A stretch of 64,000 nt of DNA from an uncultured Eubacterium sp. (GCA_958446835.1 CAUCXT010000012.1:1-64000); one strand, 5' to 3'; positions 53,280 to 61,873 are shown, counted from the first letter of the stretch. The notes: generated from the sequence alone by a model not told the origin. Program-made: numbers and translations.

Positions 53280-54015
53280 TACTTGTGCATTTCGTCATGA
53301 ATTAAAATATCTTATAAATGAGCAGGAAAAAAATGCGATTATGGAAAGGGTGTGTGCGTTTATGCAGGCGGATGCACATGTGGGGGACGGCAGTCCCGCT
53401 TCACGGTCGCGGACGGAGCATTTGGACAGTGGCTATATGATTCGAAGCCTGTATTTTGATGATTGTTATGAACGTGCCTATGAGGAGAAGCTTGCGGGTG
53501 TGGAGTCTCGAAAAAAGTACAGGATAAGGATATACAACTATAGTGACAGTGTTATTAAACTTGAGTGTAAGCATAAGGAGGGGCAATATATACACAAGAC
53601 CTCAGCAAAGCTTACAAAAGATGAGACGGAGCAGATAATTGCCGGGGAATATGACTTTTTAGCTGAAAGGACGGAGCTGTTGTGCCGGGAATTTTATTTT
53701 GAATGTGCGTTAAATGGGATGCGCCCGAAGGTGATTGTAGATTATGACAGGATACCGTTTGTGTATCCATACGGTGATGTGAGGCTGACTTTTGACTGTG
53801 GTATAAGGGCAGGAATGTTTACCGACAACATTTTTGACAAAAGGCTTCCCATAATGCATGTTATGGAGCCGGGAATGCTTATAATGGAGGTAAAATTCAC
53901 GGAGTATCTGCCGGAGCTGATAAGAAGGCTGCTTCCGGTAGCGGACAGCGCGTACATGGCGTACTCAAAATACACGATGTGCCTTGAGAAACAGAAGGAG
54001 CCGCTTAGAGGGTGA
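53269..54015 (+). CDS. VTC-domain polyphosphate-polymerase-like protein
   Basis: A 248-residue protein of the VTC superfamily (CYTH-like tunnel). Marks are RHELKYLINEQEKNAIMERV, SLYFDDCYERAYEEKLAGVESRKKYRIRIYNYSD, IKLECKHKEGQYIHKTSAKL, VIVDYDRIPFVYP, LTFDCGIRAG and ILIMEVKFTEYLP-like LIMEVKFTEYLPELIRRLL. In yeast Vtc4 this domain makes polyphosphate from ATP; the basic and acidic tunnel residues (R, K, E) appear kept. No membrane helix. ATG 53269 has AGGAGG six bases upstream and overlaps the CotH stop by 11 bp; the longer frame to 53179 is a shadow. Its product in bacteria of this type is not established. Confidence 0.9.
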   Translation: MKSDTCAFRHELKYLINEQEKNAIMERVCAFMQADAHVGDGSPASRSRTEHLDSGYMIRSLYFDDCYERAYEEKLAGVESRKKYRIRIYNYSDSVIKLECKHKEGQYIHKTSAKLTKDETEQIIAGEYDFLAERTELLCREFYFECALNGMRPKVIVDYDRIPFVYPYGDVRLTFDCGIRAGMFTDNIFDKRLPIMHVMEPGMLIMEVKFTEYLPELIRRLLPVADSAYMAYSKYTMCLEKQKEPLRG

Positions 54016-54045
54016 GAAATAAATTGGAGAGGGAAGGGTAGAGCG

Positions 54046-54729
54046 ATGAGTATTAAGGATGTCATAAAGAAATCGGTTTTGGAGTCGGAGATGTATAATC
54101 AGGCAATCTCCTTGTCGACCATTTTGACAATGACGGCGGATCTTCTGCTGGCACTTGTCATGGGACTGCTTATTTATGCGGTGTACAAGAAATTTTATAA
54201 GGGAGTTGTTTTCAGCAGGAATTATGCAATCACGCTTGTGGGAATGACGGTGCTTACGAGTATGGTGACGCTTGCGATAAGCACCAACATTGTCATATCG
54301 CTTGGTATGGTGGGCGCGCTCTCAATCGTGCGCTATCGTACGGCGATAAAGGAGCCGCTTGACCTCATGTATATGTTCTGGGCGATAACAACCGGAATCA
54401 CAATAGGCGCGAGCATGTACATATTGGCGGGAATTGCGTATGTAATAATGATAATTCTGATATTATGCTTCAGCCTGCGGGGAGCGTGCGGGTATCAGTA
54501 TATGCTTGTTGTGCATTATGATGGCGATGAGACAGGGGACAATGTCATAAGGGAGCTTGGAAAGCTTAAGCACACTGTGCGCTCTAAGATTCTAAGAGGT
54601 GAGAATACTGAGCTTACGGTGCAGGTGAGATGTAAGAATGAAAATCAGAGCTTTGTGGAGCGGATAAGGAGCCTTGAAGGCGTAAATGATGCCGCACTGA
54701 TAGAGTTTAACGGAGAATACCATGGCTGA
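54046..54729 (+). CDS. DUF4956 membrane protein
   Basis: A 227-residue protein with about four membrane helices (ADLLLALVMGLLIYAVY, NYAITLVGMTVLTSMVTLAIS, VISLGMVGALSIVRYRTAIKEP, MYILAGIAYVIMIILILCF) and a soluble C-terminal domain. The SIVRYRTAIKEPLDLMYMFWAI stretch is typical of DUF4956. The family pairs with VTC and CotH genes across bacteria, suggesting it passes or docks the VTC product at the membrane, in the way yeast Vtc1 and Vtc4 combine membrane and polymerase parts; this is inference. A GGAGAGGGAAGGG site precedes ATG 54046. Confidence 0.88.
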   Translation: MSIKDVIKKSVLESEMYNQAISLSTILTMTADLLLALVMGLLIYAVYKKFYKGVVFSRNYAITLVGMTVLTSMVTLAISTNIVISLGMVGALSIVRYRTAIKEPLDLMYMFWAITTGITIGASMYILAGIAYVIMIILILCFSLRGACGYQYMLVVHYDGDETGDNVIRELGKLKHTVRSKILRGENTELTVQVRCKNENQSFVERIRSLEGVNDAALIEFNGEYHG

Positions 54730-56134
54730 TAAAAGGAGAGCGACAGCTTTTTGTGTGTTGTTGATGATACTTGCCGCGGCAGCAGCCATCATTGCCGTTA
54801 TAAGGGCGGTTCGTGTAAAAATATACAGCTATGATACTGTGAACGCTGTGCTTAGAAATCCGATGATGGGTTTTGCACCGAACGCCGATTATTATGACGC
54901 GGTGGGGGATAATACTCTGGTATATATGGATGTCACATGGCGCGAACTTGAGCCGGAGGAAGGAGTGTTTGATTTTGTCCGGATTGAGGAGGAAAATTTT
55001 CTTGATACATGGCGCGCAGCTGGAAAAAAGGTTGTTTTCAGGTTCGTGTGCGATGAGCCCTCCGATGAGGAGCATATAGATATCCCGGACTGGGTGTATG
55101 AAAAGACAGGTGACGGAACATTCTATGATACTGCATACGGAAGGGGATACTCACCGGGCTATTCCAACCGGACATTCATAGAATACCATGCTAAGGCAGT
55201 TAAAGCACTTGGAGAAAGATACGGTAGGGATTCTTTTTTCTGTTTCATAGAGCTTGGGAGCGTCGGACACTGGGGTGAGTGGCATGTAAAATATGATGAT
55301 GGTATAAAAAGGCTTCCGTCCGAGGATATTCTGAGGGAATATGTGGAGCCGTATCTAACTGCATTTCCTAACGCAAAGTTTCTTATGCGCAGACCATTTC
55401 CCTATGTGTCTGAGTATGGAATGGGTGTGTATAATGACATGACAGGTCTTGCTGCTGATACTGAAAGATGGCTTTCGTGGATTGCCGAGGGTGGAACATA
55501 TTCGGGACCGGAGACACCGATGGAGCTCATTGCGGTGCCGCAGGTGTGGAAGAGCGCACCTGTGGGAGGTGAGTTTACAAGTGCGTATCCGATGGCGGAA
55601 ATGCTGACAGACAGGCTGGATGAGACGCTCAGTCTGTTGGCGGATTCGCACATGACCTTTATAGGACCGATGTGCCCTATTGCCAACAAGGATGAAAAAG
55701 CTTATCCGGATGAGGTGTATGAGGTGTTATCAAGCCTTGGCTACCGCTACGGAATTTCGCAGTGCAGGATAATCGACAATCGTCTCACGGGGCGCATGGT
55801 GGTAAAGCTCACCGTCAATAATTACGGTACAGCGCCGATGTATTTTGACTGGCCGTTATGCGTGTATCTTATCGATTCGGACGGAAGCGTTGTGAGCAGA
55901 TATGAGACGGACATAAGGCTTACCGAAATTTGTAGCGGCGAAAGCGCGGAGTGCAGGCTTACAATCACCGGGGATGACAGGAAAAAAATAGTGGAAATGC
56001 TGGCAGAATCGAAAAGTGCCGGAAAATCAGAGGGGGCGCTTGCAGTCGGCATAGAGAACCCGGACACCGGGGTGCCGGAGATGAAGCTGGATATGGAGGT
56101 GGAGAGCTTTGGGAATTATTTTTTTCTGAATTAG
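54722..56134 (+). CDS. DUF4832-type membrane-anchored glycosidase-like protein
   Basis: A 470-residue protein with an N-terminal membrane helix (AFCVLLMILAAAAAIIAVIRAV) and an extracellular (beta/alpha)8-barrel-like domain: NPMMGFAPNADY, LVYMDVTWRELEPEEGVFDF, KKVVFRFVCDEPSD, FFCFIELGSVGHWGEWH. This fits the DUF4832 family, recalled as glycoside-hydrolase-like. About 110 C-terminal residues form a beta-sandwich (KLTVNNYGTAPMYFDWPLCVYL). It could be the hydrolase that the operon's PelA-like protein lacks, acting on Pel during export. It overlaps DUF4956 by 8 bp and ends the operon. No terminator is evident before the tandem repeat. Confidence 0.75.
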   Translation: MADKRRATAFCVLLMILAAAAAIIAVIRAVRVKIYSYDTVNAVLRNPMMGFAPNADYYDAVGDNTLVYMDVTWRELEPEEGVFDFVRIEEENFLDTWRAAGKKVVFRFVCDEPSDEEHIDIPDWVYEKTGDGTFYDTAYGRGYSPGYSNRTFIEYHAKAVKALGERYGRDSFFCFIELGSVGHWGEWHVKYDDGIKRLPSEDILREYVEPYLTAFPNAKFLMRRPFPYVSEYGMGVYNDMTGLAADTERWLSWIAEGGTYSGPETPMELIAVPQVWKSAPVGGEFTSAYPMAEMLTDRLDETLSLLADSHMTFIGPMCPIANKDEKAYPDEVYEVLSSLGYRYGISQCRIIDNRLTGRMVVKLTVNNYGTAPMYFDWPLCVYLIDSDGSVVSRYETDIRLTEICSGESAECRLTITGDDRKKIVEMLAESKSAGKSEGALAVGIENPDTGVPEMKLDMEVESFGNYFFLN

Positions 56135-56154
56135 AAGAGATTCAATAGATGTTT

Positions 56155-56406
56155 CTCTGCCTAAACGGGGTGTATACTAGTTTGTGGGCAGAGAAATTTC
56201 CTACAGACAGCAGATTTCTCAGTCCAAGCCGGGCGTATACTGTCGTGTGGACAGAGAAATTTATCTCAGTGAGCATATTTCCCTGCCTAGGCTTGGCGTA
56301 TATTGGCTTATGGGCAGAGAAATTTTCTACAGATAGCAGATTCCTCTGCCTAAGCCGGGCGGTATGCTGTCGCGAGGGCAGAAAGTTCGGCACACATGCG
56401 CAGTAA
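56155..56406. repeat. Four-copy 63-bp tandem repeat with hairpins
   Basis: Units at 56155-56217, 56218-56280, 56281-56343 and 56344-56406 have an exact 63-bp period. Each has CTGCCTA...GGG(C/T)GTATACT...GGGCAGAGAAATTT, so CTGCC and GGCAG can pair in each unit, and ends AGCAGATT. Because 63 is a multiple of three, frames on both strands stay open and would encode 21-residue peptide repeats; neither has a convincing start signal, so I treat it as non-coding. It lies between the pel operon and metG. Confidence 0.85.
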
Positions 56407-56429
56407 AATCTGTAAGAAAGCGTATTTAT

Positions 56430-56458
56430 TTGACAAGGAAAAACACTTGTGGTAGTCT
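56430..56458 (+). promoter_or_regulatory. Candidate promoter of metG
   Basis: Perfect -35 TTGACA (56430-56435), 17-bp spacer, weak -10 TAGTCT (56453-56458) with extended TG. The leader of about 50 bases holds no T-box or SAM-riboswitch pattern that I can see. Confidence 0.6.
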
Positions 56459-56514
56459 TGTGACATAAATAACCTTGATTAATAAAACTATAGAAGAAAA
56501 GAGTGATTTGTTAA

Positions 56515-58542
56515 ATGGAAAAGAAGAATTATTATATCACAACAGCCATTGCCTATACATCAGGTAAGCCGCATATAGGTAATACCTATGAAATCGTTCT
56601 TGCGGACAGTATTGCAAGATATAAGAGATTTCAGGGCTATAATGTAAGATTCCAGACAGGAACCGATGAGCATGGCCAGAAGATTGAGTTAAAGGCAGAG
56701 GCGGCAGGTGTTACACCTAAGCAGTATGTCGACAATGTTGCCGGCGAGATAAAGAGAATCTGGGATCTTATGAATACTTCCTATGATAAGTTTATCAGAA
56801 CAACCGACGAGTACCATGAGAAGCAGGTTCAGAAGATTTTCAAGAAGCTATATGACAAGGGAGATATCTACAAGGGTCATTATGAGGGTATGTACTGTAC
56901 CCCTTGTGAGTCCTTCTGGACTGAGTCACAGCTTGTTGACGGCAAGTGCCCTGATTGCGGCAGAGAGTGTAAGCCGGCTAAGGAGGAGGCATACTTCTTT
57001 AAGATGAGCAAGTATGCGGACAGACTTATCGACTATATCAACACACACCCTGAGTTCATACAGCCTGTATCGAGAAAGAATGAGATGATGAACAATTTCC
57101 TTCTTCCGGGACTTCAGGATCTGTGTGTATCGAGAACCTCATTTAAGTGGGGCATTCCGGTAGATTTTGATGACAAGCATGTTGTATATGTATGGCTTGA
57201 CGCGCTCACCAACTATATCACGGGTCTTGGCTACGATGTCGATGGCAACAACGGTGAGTTATTTAATGAGTTCTGGCCTGCCGACCTTCACCTTATCGGC
57301 AAGGATATTATCAGATTCCATACAATTTACTGGCCTATTTTCCTCATGGCGCTTGACCTTCCGCTTCCTAAGCAGGTATTCGGACATCCTTGGCTCTTAC
57401 AGGGTGACGGCAAGATGAGTAAGTCCAAGGGAAATGTAATCTATGCGGATGACCTTGTAGATTTATTCGGTGTTGATGCGGTTCGTTTCTTCGTGCTCCA
57501 TGAGATGCCGTTTGAGAACGATGGTGTGATTACATGGGAGCTCTTAGTTGAGAGAATGAACTCCGAGCTTGCAAACACACTTGGAAACCTTGTAAACAGA
57601 ACAATATCCATGTCCAACAAGTATTTCGGCGGAGTTGTCAACAACACAGGTGTCGCTGAGGAGGTCGATGAAGACCTTAAGAAGTTCGTTCTTGGAACAA
57701 TGGCTAAGGTTGACGCTAAGATGGAGGAGCTGCGTGTTGCGGACGCCATGACTGAGATTTTCAATCTTTTCAAGAGATGTAATAAATATATTGATGAGAC
57801 AATGCCTTGGGCGCTTGCAAAGGATGAGGCTAAGAAGGAGCGTCTTGAGACAGTTCTCTACAACCTTGTTGAGAGCATTTTAATCGGCGCAGAGCTTTTG
57901 GAGTCATTCATGCCTGAGACTGCCGAGCGTATCAGAAAGCAGCTCAACGCACAGCCAAGAGGCAAGGAGAGCCTTAATACCTTCGGTCTGTATCCTTCAG
58001 GAAACAAGGTTACTGAGACACCGGAAATCCTTTTCGCACGTCTTGATGTAAAAGAGGTTATGGAAAAGGTAGAGGAAATCAGAGCTAAGCAGAAGGCAAT
58101 GGCTGAGGCAGAAGCAGCAGCTAACGGAAACGGCACGGACACCGCTAAGGCAGCAGCCGACGGCGCCAAGGACAGCAGTGCTTCGGAAGAGGCAGGTGTC
58201 GATGTGGAGAAGGCTCCGGAGATTACCATTGACGATTTCTTCAAGACACAGCTTAGAATCGGTCAGATTATCAAGTGTGAGAATGTTGAGAAGTCGAAGA
58301 AACTTCTCTGCTCACAGGTCAAGATGGGCAGTGAGGTACGCCAGATTGTATCAGGCCTCAGACCTTACTATACAGCAGAGGAGATGGTAGGCAAGAAGGT
58401 TGTAGTTGTCGCTAACCTTAAGCCTGCGAAGCTTGCGGGAGTGCTCTCAGAGGGCATGCTTCTGTGTGCTGAGGACGCAGAGGGCAAGCCTGTGCTTCTC
58501 ACAGCGGAGAAGGATGTACCTAACGGAGTAAGCATCGGGTAA
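56515..58542 (+). CDS. metG: Methionyl-tRNA synthetase
   Basis: Class I synthetase charging tRNA-Met, 675 residues. HIGN (20-23) is the HIGH motif; K300-M-S-K-S is the KMSKS loop; a four-Cys zinc knuckle (CTPCESFW...CPDCGREC) lies near 127-150. The C-terminal tRNA-binding domain (IDDFFKTQLRIGQIIKCENVEKSKKLLCSQVKMGSEVRQIVSGL) is fused after an Ala-rich linker. tatD and rsmA follow in the same direction, a common Firmicutes order. Confidence 0.97.
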   Translation: MEKKNYYITTAIAYTSGKPHIGNTYEIVLADSIARYKRFQGYNVRFQTGTDEHGQKIELKAEAAGVTPKQYVDNVAGEIKRIWDLMNTSYDKFIRTTDEYHEKQVQKIFKKLYDKGDIYKGHYEGMYCTPCESFWTESQLVDGKCPDCGRECKPAKEEAYFFKMSKYADRLIDYINTHPEFIQPVSRKNEMMNNFLLPGLQDLCVSRTSFKWGIPVDFDDKHVVYVWLDALTNYITGLGYDVDGNNGELFNEFWPADLHLIGKDIIRFHTIYWPIFLMALDLPLPKQVFGHPWLLQGDGKMSKSKGNVIYADDLVDLFGVDAVRFFVLHEMPFENDGVITWELLVERMNSELANTLGNLVNRTISMSNKYFGGVVNNTGVAEEVDEDLKKFVLGTMAKVDAKMEELRVADAMTEIFNLFKRCNKYIDETMPWALAKDEAKKERLETVLYNLVESILIGAELLESFMPETAERIRKQLNAQPRGKESLNTFGLYPSGNKVTETPEILFARLDVKEVMEKVEEIRAKQKAMAEAEAAANGNGTDTAKAAADGAKDSSASEEAGVDVEKAPEITIDDFFKTQLRIGQIIKCENVEKSKKLLCSQVKMGSEVRQIVSGLRPYYTAEEMVGKKVVVVANLKPAKLAGVLSEGMLLCAEDAEGKPVLLTAEKDVPNGVSIG

Positions 58543-58573
58543 AATAAATTTAGAAACAGTGGTTGAAAATATC

Positions 58574-59344
58574 ATGGGAATATTCGAATCACACGCTCAT
58601 TATGATGATGAAGCGTTCAATGAGGACCGCAGGGAGCTTTTAAAAGAGCTCCCTGAAAAGGGTATAGAGTATGTGGTCAATGTCGGTGCCTCCATGGAAT
58701 CGACTAAGAGCAGCATTGCACTTGCCGATGAATACGATTATATATACGCGGCGGTGGGTGTACATCCGAATGAGACGGCTCCGCTCACGGAGGAGTTCAT
58801 ACAGTACATGAAGGACGCGGCACTGCACAATAAGAAGGTTGTTGCCGTGGGCGAAATCGGACTTGACTATTACTGGAATGAGCCGGAGGCGGACATACAG
58901 AAAAAATGGTTCGTAAGGCAGTTAGACCTTGCGCTTGAGGTGGACAAGCCTATTATAATTCACAGCCGTGAAGCGGCTAAGGACACGGCGGATATTCTTT
59001 TTAGCGACCAATATAAGGGACTGCGCGGTGTAATTCACTGCTATTCGTACTCTCCGGAGATGGCGAAGCAGTATCTTGACGCCGGATATTACCTTGGAGT
59101 TGGCGGTGTTGTGACCTACAAGAATGCGAAGAAGCTTGTGGAGACTGTGCAGATGGCACCGCTATCAAGACTGCTTCTTGAGACGGACAGCCCGTATCTT
59201 ACACCTGTTCCGAACCGTGGCAAGAGGAACAGCTCCCTTAATCTTCCTTATGTTGTGGAGAAGATAGCGCAGCTTAAAAATGTGAGTGAGGAAGAGGTAA
59301 TTGCGGTCACGAATGAGAATGCACGGAGGCTGTTCGGGATATAG
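58574..59344 (+). CDS. tatD: TatD-family metal-dependent DNase
   Basis: A 256-residue TIM-barrel hydrolase. Metal-binding motifs: ESHAHYDD (HxH), VGEIGLDYYW (catalytic Glu), PIIIHSREA, GVIHCYSYSPEMAKQYLDAGYYLGVGG, LLLETDSPYL. TatD enzymes act as 3'-5' DNases. GTG 58559 would add five residues; ATG 58574 gives the family's usual N-terminus, but neither has a strong ribosome site. It is cotranscribed with metG (31 bp gap). Confidence 0.92.
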   Translation: MGIFESHAHYDDEAFNEDRRELLKELPEKGIEYVVNVGASMESTKSSIALADEYDYIYAAVGVHPNETAPLTEEFIQYMKDAALHNKKVVAVGEIGLDYYWNEPEADIQKKWFVRQLDLALEVDKPIIIHSREAAKDTADILFSDQYKGLRGVIHCYSYSPEMAKQYLDAGYYLGVGGVVTYKNAKKLVETVQMAPLSRLLLETDSPYLTPVPNRGKRNSSLNLPYVVEKIAQLKNVSEEEVIAVTNENARRLFGI

Positions 59345-59378
59345 GGTAGTTGAGAAACTCAGTGTGTGACAGAAATAC

Positions 59379-59518
59379 GTTGTGCAATTTTGCTAGTACC
59401 CTTCCGGACACGTTCGCACTCCTTGAAAGCCGTAGCGGTACATAAGCGGCTAAAATACAGCCGCTAAATACCGACGGCGTTCAAAAGGTCCGGCAGTGTA
59501 CTAGCAAAATTGCACAAC
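59379..59518. repeat. 140-bp nested palindrome
   Basis: Perfect outer arms of 21 bp (59379-59399 and 59498-59518) enclose further inverted pairs: TCCGGAC/GTCCGG, TTGAA-GCCGT-CGGTA/TACCG-ACGGC-TTCAA, and a central AGCGGCT/AGCCGCT hairpin. The inside is more GC-rich than the surroundings. TTTTT follows the right arm, so it may also end transcription from tatD. It lies in the 235-bp gap before rsmA and has the look of a REP/MITE-like element or a structured RNA. Confidence 0.85.
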
Positions 59519-59579
59519 TTTTTATTGGCGGATTTGCGTTTCGCAATTACCTAATCATAGAGAAAGAAAGAGGAAAAAC

Positions 59580-60452
59580 TTGGAAAATAAACATCTTGGA
59601 AATCCAACAAACACAAGAGAGATAATAGACAAATATGGTTTCATGTTTCAGAAACGTTTCGGGCAGAACTTTCTTATTGATGGGAATGTTGTCGAGAAGA
59701 TAGTCCGTGAGGCGGGTGTGACAAAGGAGGATTTTGTCCTTGAGATAGGCCCGGGAATCGGAACCATGACACAGCTTCTGTGTGAGAATGCGAGAGAGGT
59801 TGCGGCGGTGGAGATTGATACCAATCTTATTCCCATTTTGAAGGAGACGCTTGCAGCTTATGACAATGTGACGGTAATCAATGAGGATATATTGAAGGTC
59901 GACATTGCGGCGCTTGCGAAAGAGAAGAACGGCGGACACCCGATAAAGGTTGTGGCGAATCTTCCGTATTACATCACAACCCCTATTATCATGGGACTTT
60001 TTGAGAGCCATGTGCCGATTGACAGCATAACCATAATGGTCCAGAAGGAGGTCGCAGACAGAATGCAGGTAGGACCAGGAACGAAGGACTACGGCGCGCT
60101 GTCTCTTGCAGTCCAGTACTATGCGAAGCCGGAGATAGTTTTGAACGTACCTCCGACCTGCTTCATGCCAAGACCGAATGTAGGCTCAGCCGTCATAAGA
60201 CTTAAAAGACATGCACAGTGTCCTGTTGAGGTCGATGACGCGGAATTTATGTTCAGGCTTATACGCGCGAGCTTCAACCAGAGAAGAAAGACCCTTGCAA
60301 ACGGTCTGTCCAATTTCTCAGAGCTTACGCTTACAAAGGAGCAGATAGCCAAGGCGATTGAGTCACTCGGAGTTAGTCCGAGCATACGCGGTGAGGCGCT
60401 CACGCTTGCACAGTTTGCACAGCTTTCGAACTTTTTTACACGTAACAAATAG
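59580..60452 (+). CDS. rsmA: 16S rRNA dimethyladenosine transferase (KsgA/RsmA)
   Basis: Methylates two adenines near the 3' end of 16S rRNA using SAM; 290 residues. Motifs: KRFGQNFLID, VLEIGPGIGTMT (SAM binding), VAAVEIDTNL, VVANLPYYITTPI (catalytic NLPY), MVQKEVADRM, and the C-terminal ASFNQRRKTLANGL. Start is TTG with GAGGAAAAAC upstream. A terminator follows. Confidence 0.96.
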   Translation: MENKHLGNPTNTREIIDKYGFMFQKRFGQNFLIDGNVVEKIVREAGVTKEDFVLEIGPGIGTMTQLLCENAREVAAVEIDTNLIPILKETLAAYDNVTVINEDILKVDIAALAKEKNGGHPIKVVANLPYYITTPIIMGLFESHVPIDSITIMVQKEVADRMQVGPGTKDYGALSLAVQYYAKPEIVLNVPPTCFMPRPNVGSAVIRLKRHAQCPVEVDDAEFMFRLIRASFNQRRKTLANGLSNFSELTLTKEQIAKAIESLGVSPSIRGEALTLAQFAQLSNFFTRNK

Positions 60453-60463
60453 CGTAATTTATT

Positions 60464-60495
60464 CCGGGCGGACGGTTAGGGCTGCCCGGTTTTTT
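60464..60495 (+). terminator. Intrinsic terminator after rsmA
   Basis: CCGGGC (60464-60469) pairs with GCCCGG (60484-60489), followed by six T. Confidence 0.85.
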
Positions 60496-60513
60496 ACACC
60501 CGAATCATAATAT

Positions 60514-60623
60514 AAAAAAATCACTCATATTTTTCGTTTGCTGCGCATATTATGAAAATGCGAGGGTGTTGAGAATGTATGTTACTGAACGCCTCAGCAA
60601 AAGGGGAGGAGAGTGATTTTTTT
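60514..60623 (+). promoter_or_regulatory. Long-range inverted repeat in the leader of the DUF6128-like gene
   Basis: A-run plus TCACTC (60514-60526) can pair with GAGTGA plus T-run (60611-60623). The right arm sits between the GGGGAGGA ribosome site and the TTG start, so pairing could affect translation. The loop is long (84 bases), which makes the structure uncertain. Confidence 0.35.
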
Positions 60624-61738
60624 TGTCAGAATACAGACGATTTATTTCCTACATGTATGCGTATGACAACGGTATTAAAAATAAAAATGTAGGATTTGCA
60701 AAGACGGAGCGCAGAGGGGAGACTGTGAAGCTGTGGATTAACCTTAAGGGGGCGTATTCGCAGGCGGAGAATTACAAGGTATATTTTTTTGTGAGGCATG
60801 ATGGCAATATAGTTGGGATATGTATGGGTGATATGGTTATAAAGAGCGGAATGGGGCAGTTCTTTGTCGCAAAGCCGTTAACAGATATAGAGCTACCGTT
60901 TGACAATATATGCGGTCTTTACATTGGTGGTGAACCGAGTGAGAGAATGTTTGCCAGCCAGTGGGATGACATGCCTTTTGACACGAAGAGGGTCATGGAC
61001 ATGGAGGCATATAAGGTGATGCTGCTTGCAAGGGAAAACGAGCGTGAGGAAAAAGAGCGCACAGTAAAAGAGCGTGAGGCAAAGAAGCAGACGATAGGAG
61101 AATCAGCGGTCAAAGCTGTATCCGGAAAGCAGGCAGGTGAGACTGAATCCGATAATGCAGGGGGAGCAAAGGAACCGGAAAGCAGAGGTGTCGCAGCGAC
61201 TGTTGAGACTCCGGTGTGGGAAAAGCCGATAAAAATGGTGTACATATCGGATGGAGAGAGGATAACCCGGTCGGAAAATGCTCCGGCAGTGGATAACACA
61301 ATGACAAATGAAGAAACTACCGGTAAAGAAACGGTTAAGAATGAACCAGAGCTGCATGTATCGGAGGAGGTTTCATGTCCGGAAAAACACTCAAAATTAG
61401 ATATGCTTTTTGACGGAAAGGAGCCGGTACTTGCCTTTTCGGAGGATGATATTTATGACTGTGTCGATATAGGTCTTGATGAACTTCCGAAGATAGATAC
61501 TAAGGACAACAGTCTTATAAACAACAGTTTTGTCAACCATGGCTATTTCAATTTTCATCATCTGCTGCTTGGAAAAAAGGACGGAAACATACTGGTTGTA
61601 GGGGTTCCGGGCATCTATAACAGAAGAGAAAAAATCACTGCGAACATGTTCGGATTTGAAAAATTTAAGTTCAGTATGAGAAGCGATGTGTGTATGAATC
61701 ATTTTGGCTATTGGTACAAGGAATATCAGTACAGTTAA
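60623..61738 (+). CDS. DUF6128-like protein of unknown function
   Basis: A 371-residue protein. The N-terminal 130 residues are strand-rich (YRRFISYMYAYDNGIKNKNVGFAKTERRGETVKLWINLKGAY...) and the C-terminal about 60 (FNFHHLLLGKKDGNILVVGVPGIYNRREKITANMFGFEKFKF...FGYWYKEY) are conserved-looking. The middle is charged and low in complexity, with a helical KERTVKEREAKKQ segment. The ends match, from memory, the Lachnospiraceae DUF6128 proteins; no function is known and no membrane helix or signal peptide is present. The start is TTG with GGGGAGGAGAG ten bases upstream. Confidence 0.75.
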   Translation: MSEYRRFISYMYAYDNGIKNKNVGFAKTERRGETVKLWINLKGAYSQAENYKVYFFVRHDGNIVGICMGDMVIKSGMGQFFVAKPLTDIELPFDNICGLYIGGEPSERMFASQWDDMPFDTKRVMDMEAYKVMLLARENEREEKERTVKEREAKKQTIGESAVKAVSGKQAGETESDNAGGAKEPESRGVAATVETPVWEKPIKMVYISDGERITRSENAPAVDNTMTNEETTGKETVKNEPELHVSEEVSCPEKHSKLDMLFDGKEPVLAFSEDDIYDCVDIGLDELPKIDTKDNSLINNSFVNHGYFNFHHLLLGKKDGNILVVGVPGIYNRREKITANMFGFEKFKFSMRSDVCMNHFGYWYKEYQYS

Positions 61739-61844
61739 AAAATTGATTTATCATAGCACATTTATATTGCAGAGATTTGTATTTATAACAGCAAATTATA
61801 TGTAGTTTGTGACGAAAAATCAGTAAAAGTGCTGAAAATATATG

Positions 61845-61873
61845 TTGCAAAGATTGAATGTTGTTAGTATAAT
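61845..61873 (+). promoter_or_regulatory. Promoter of the BlaI-type regulator gene
   Basis: TTGCAA (61845-61850) and TATAAT (61868-61873) with a 17-bp spacer. Leader of about 35 bases to ATG 61914, with TTGGAGGA as ribosome site. Confidence 0.8.

Noticed and set aside
56142..56406. Open frames on both strands of the 63-bp repeat (85 and 83 residues) as repeat-protein genes
   Set aside because: The openness follows from a period divisible by three; neither frame has a convincing ribosome site and composition is not protein-like.
56155..56406. CRISPR array
   Set aside because: Whole 63-bp units repeat with no unique spacers and there are no cas genes nearby.
56459..56514. T-box or SAM riboswitch before metG
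   Set aside because: The leader is too short and lacks the specifier, T-box and terminator elements.
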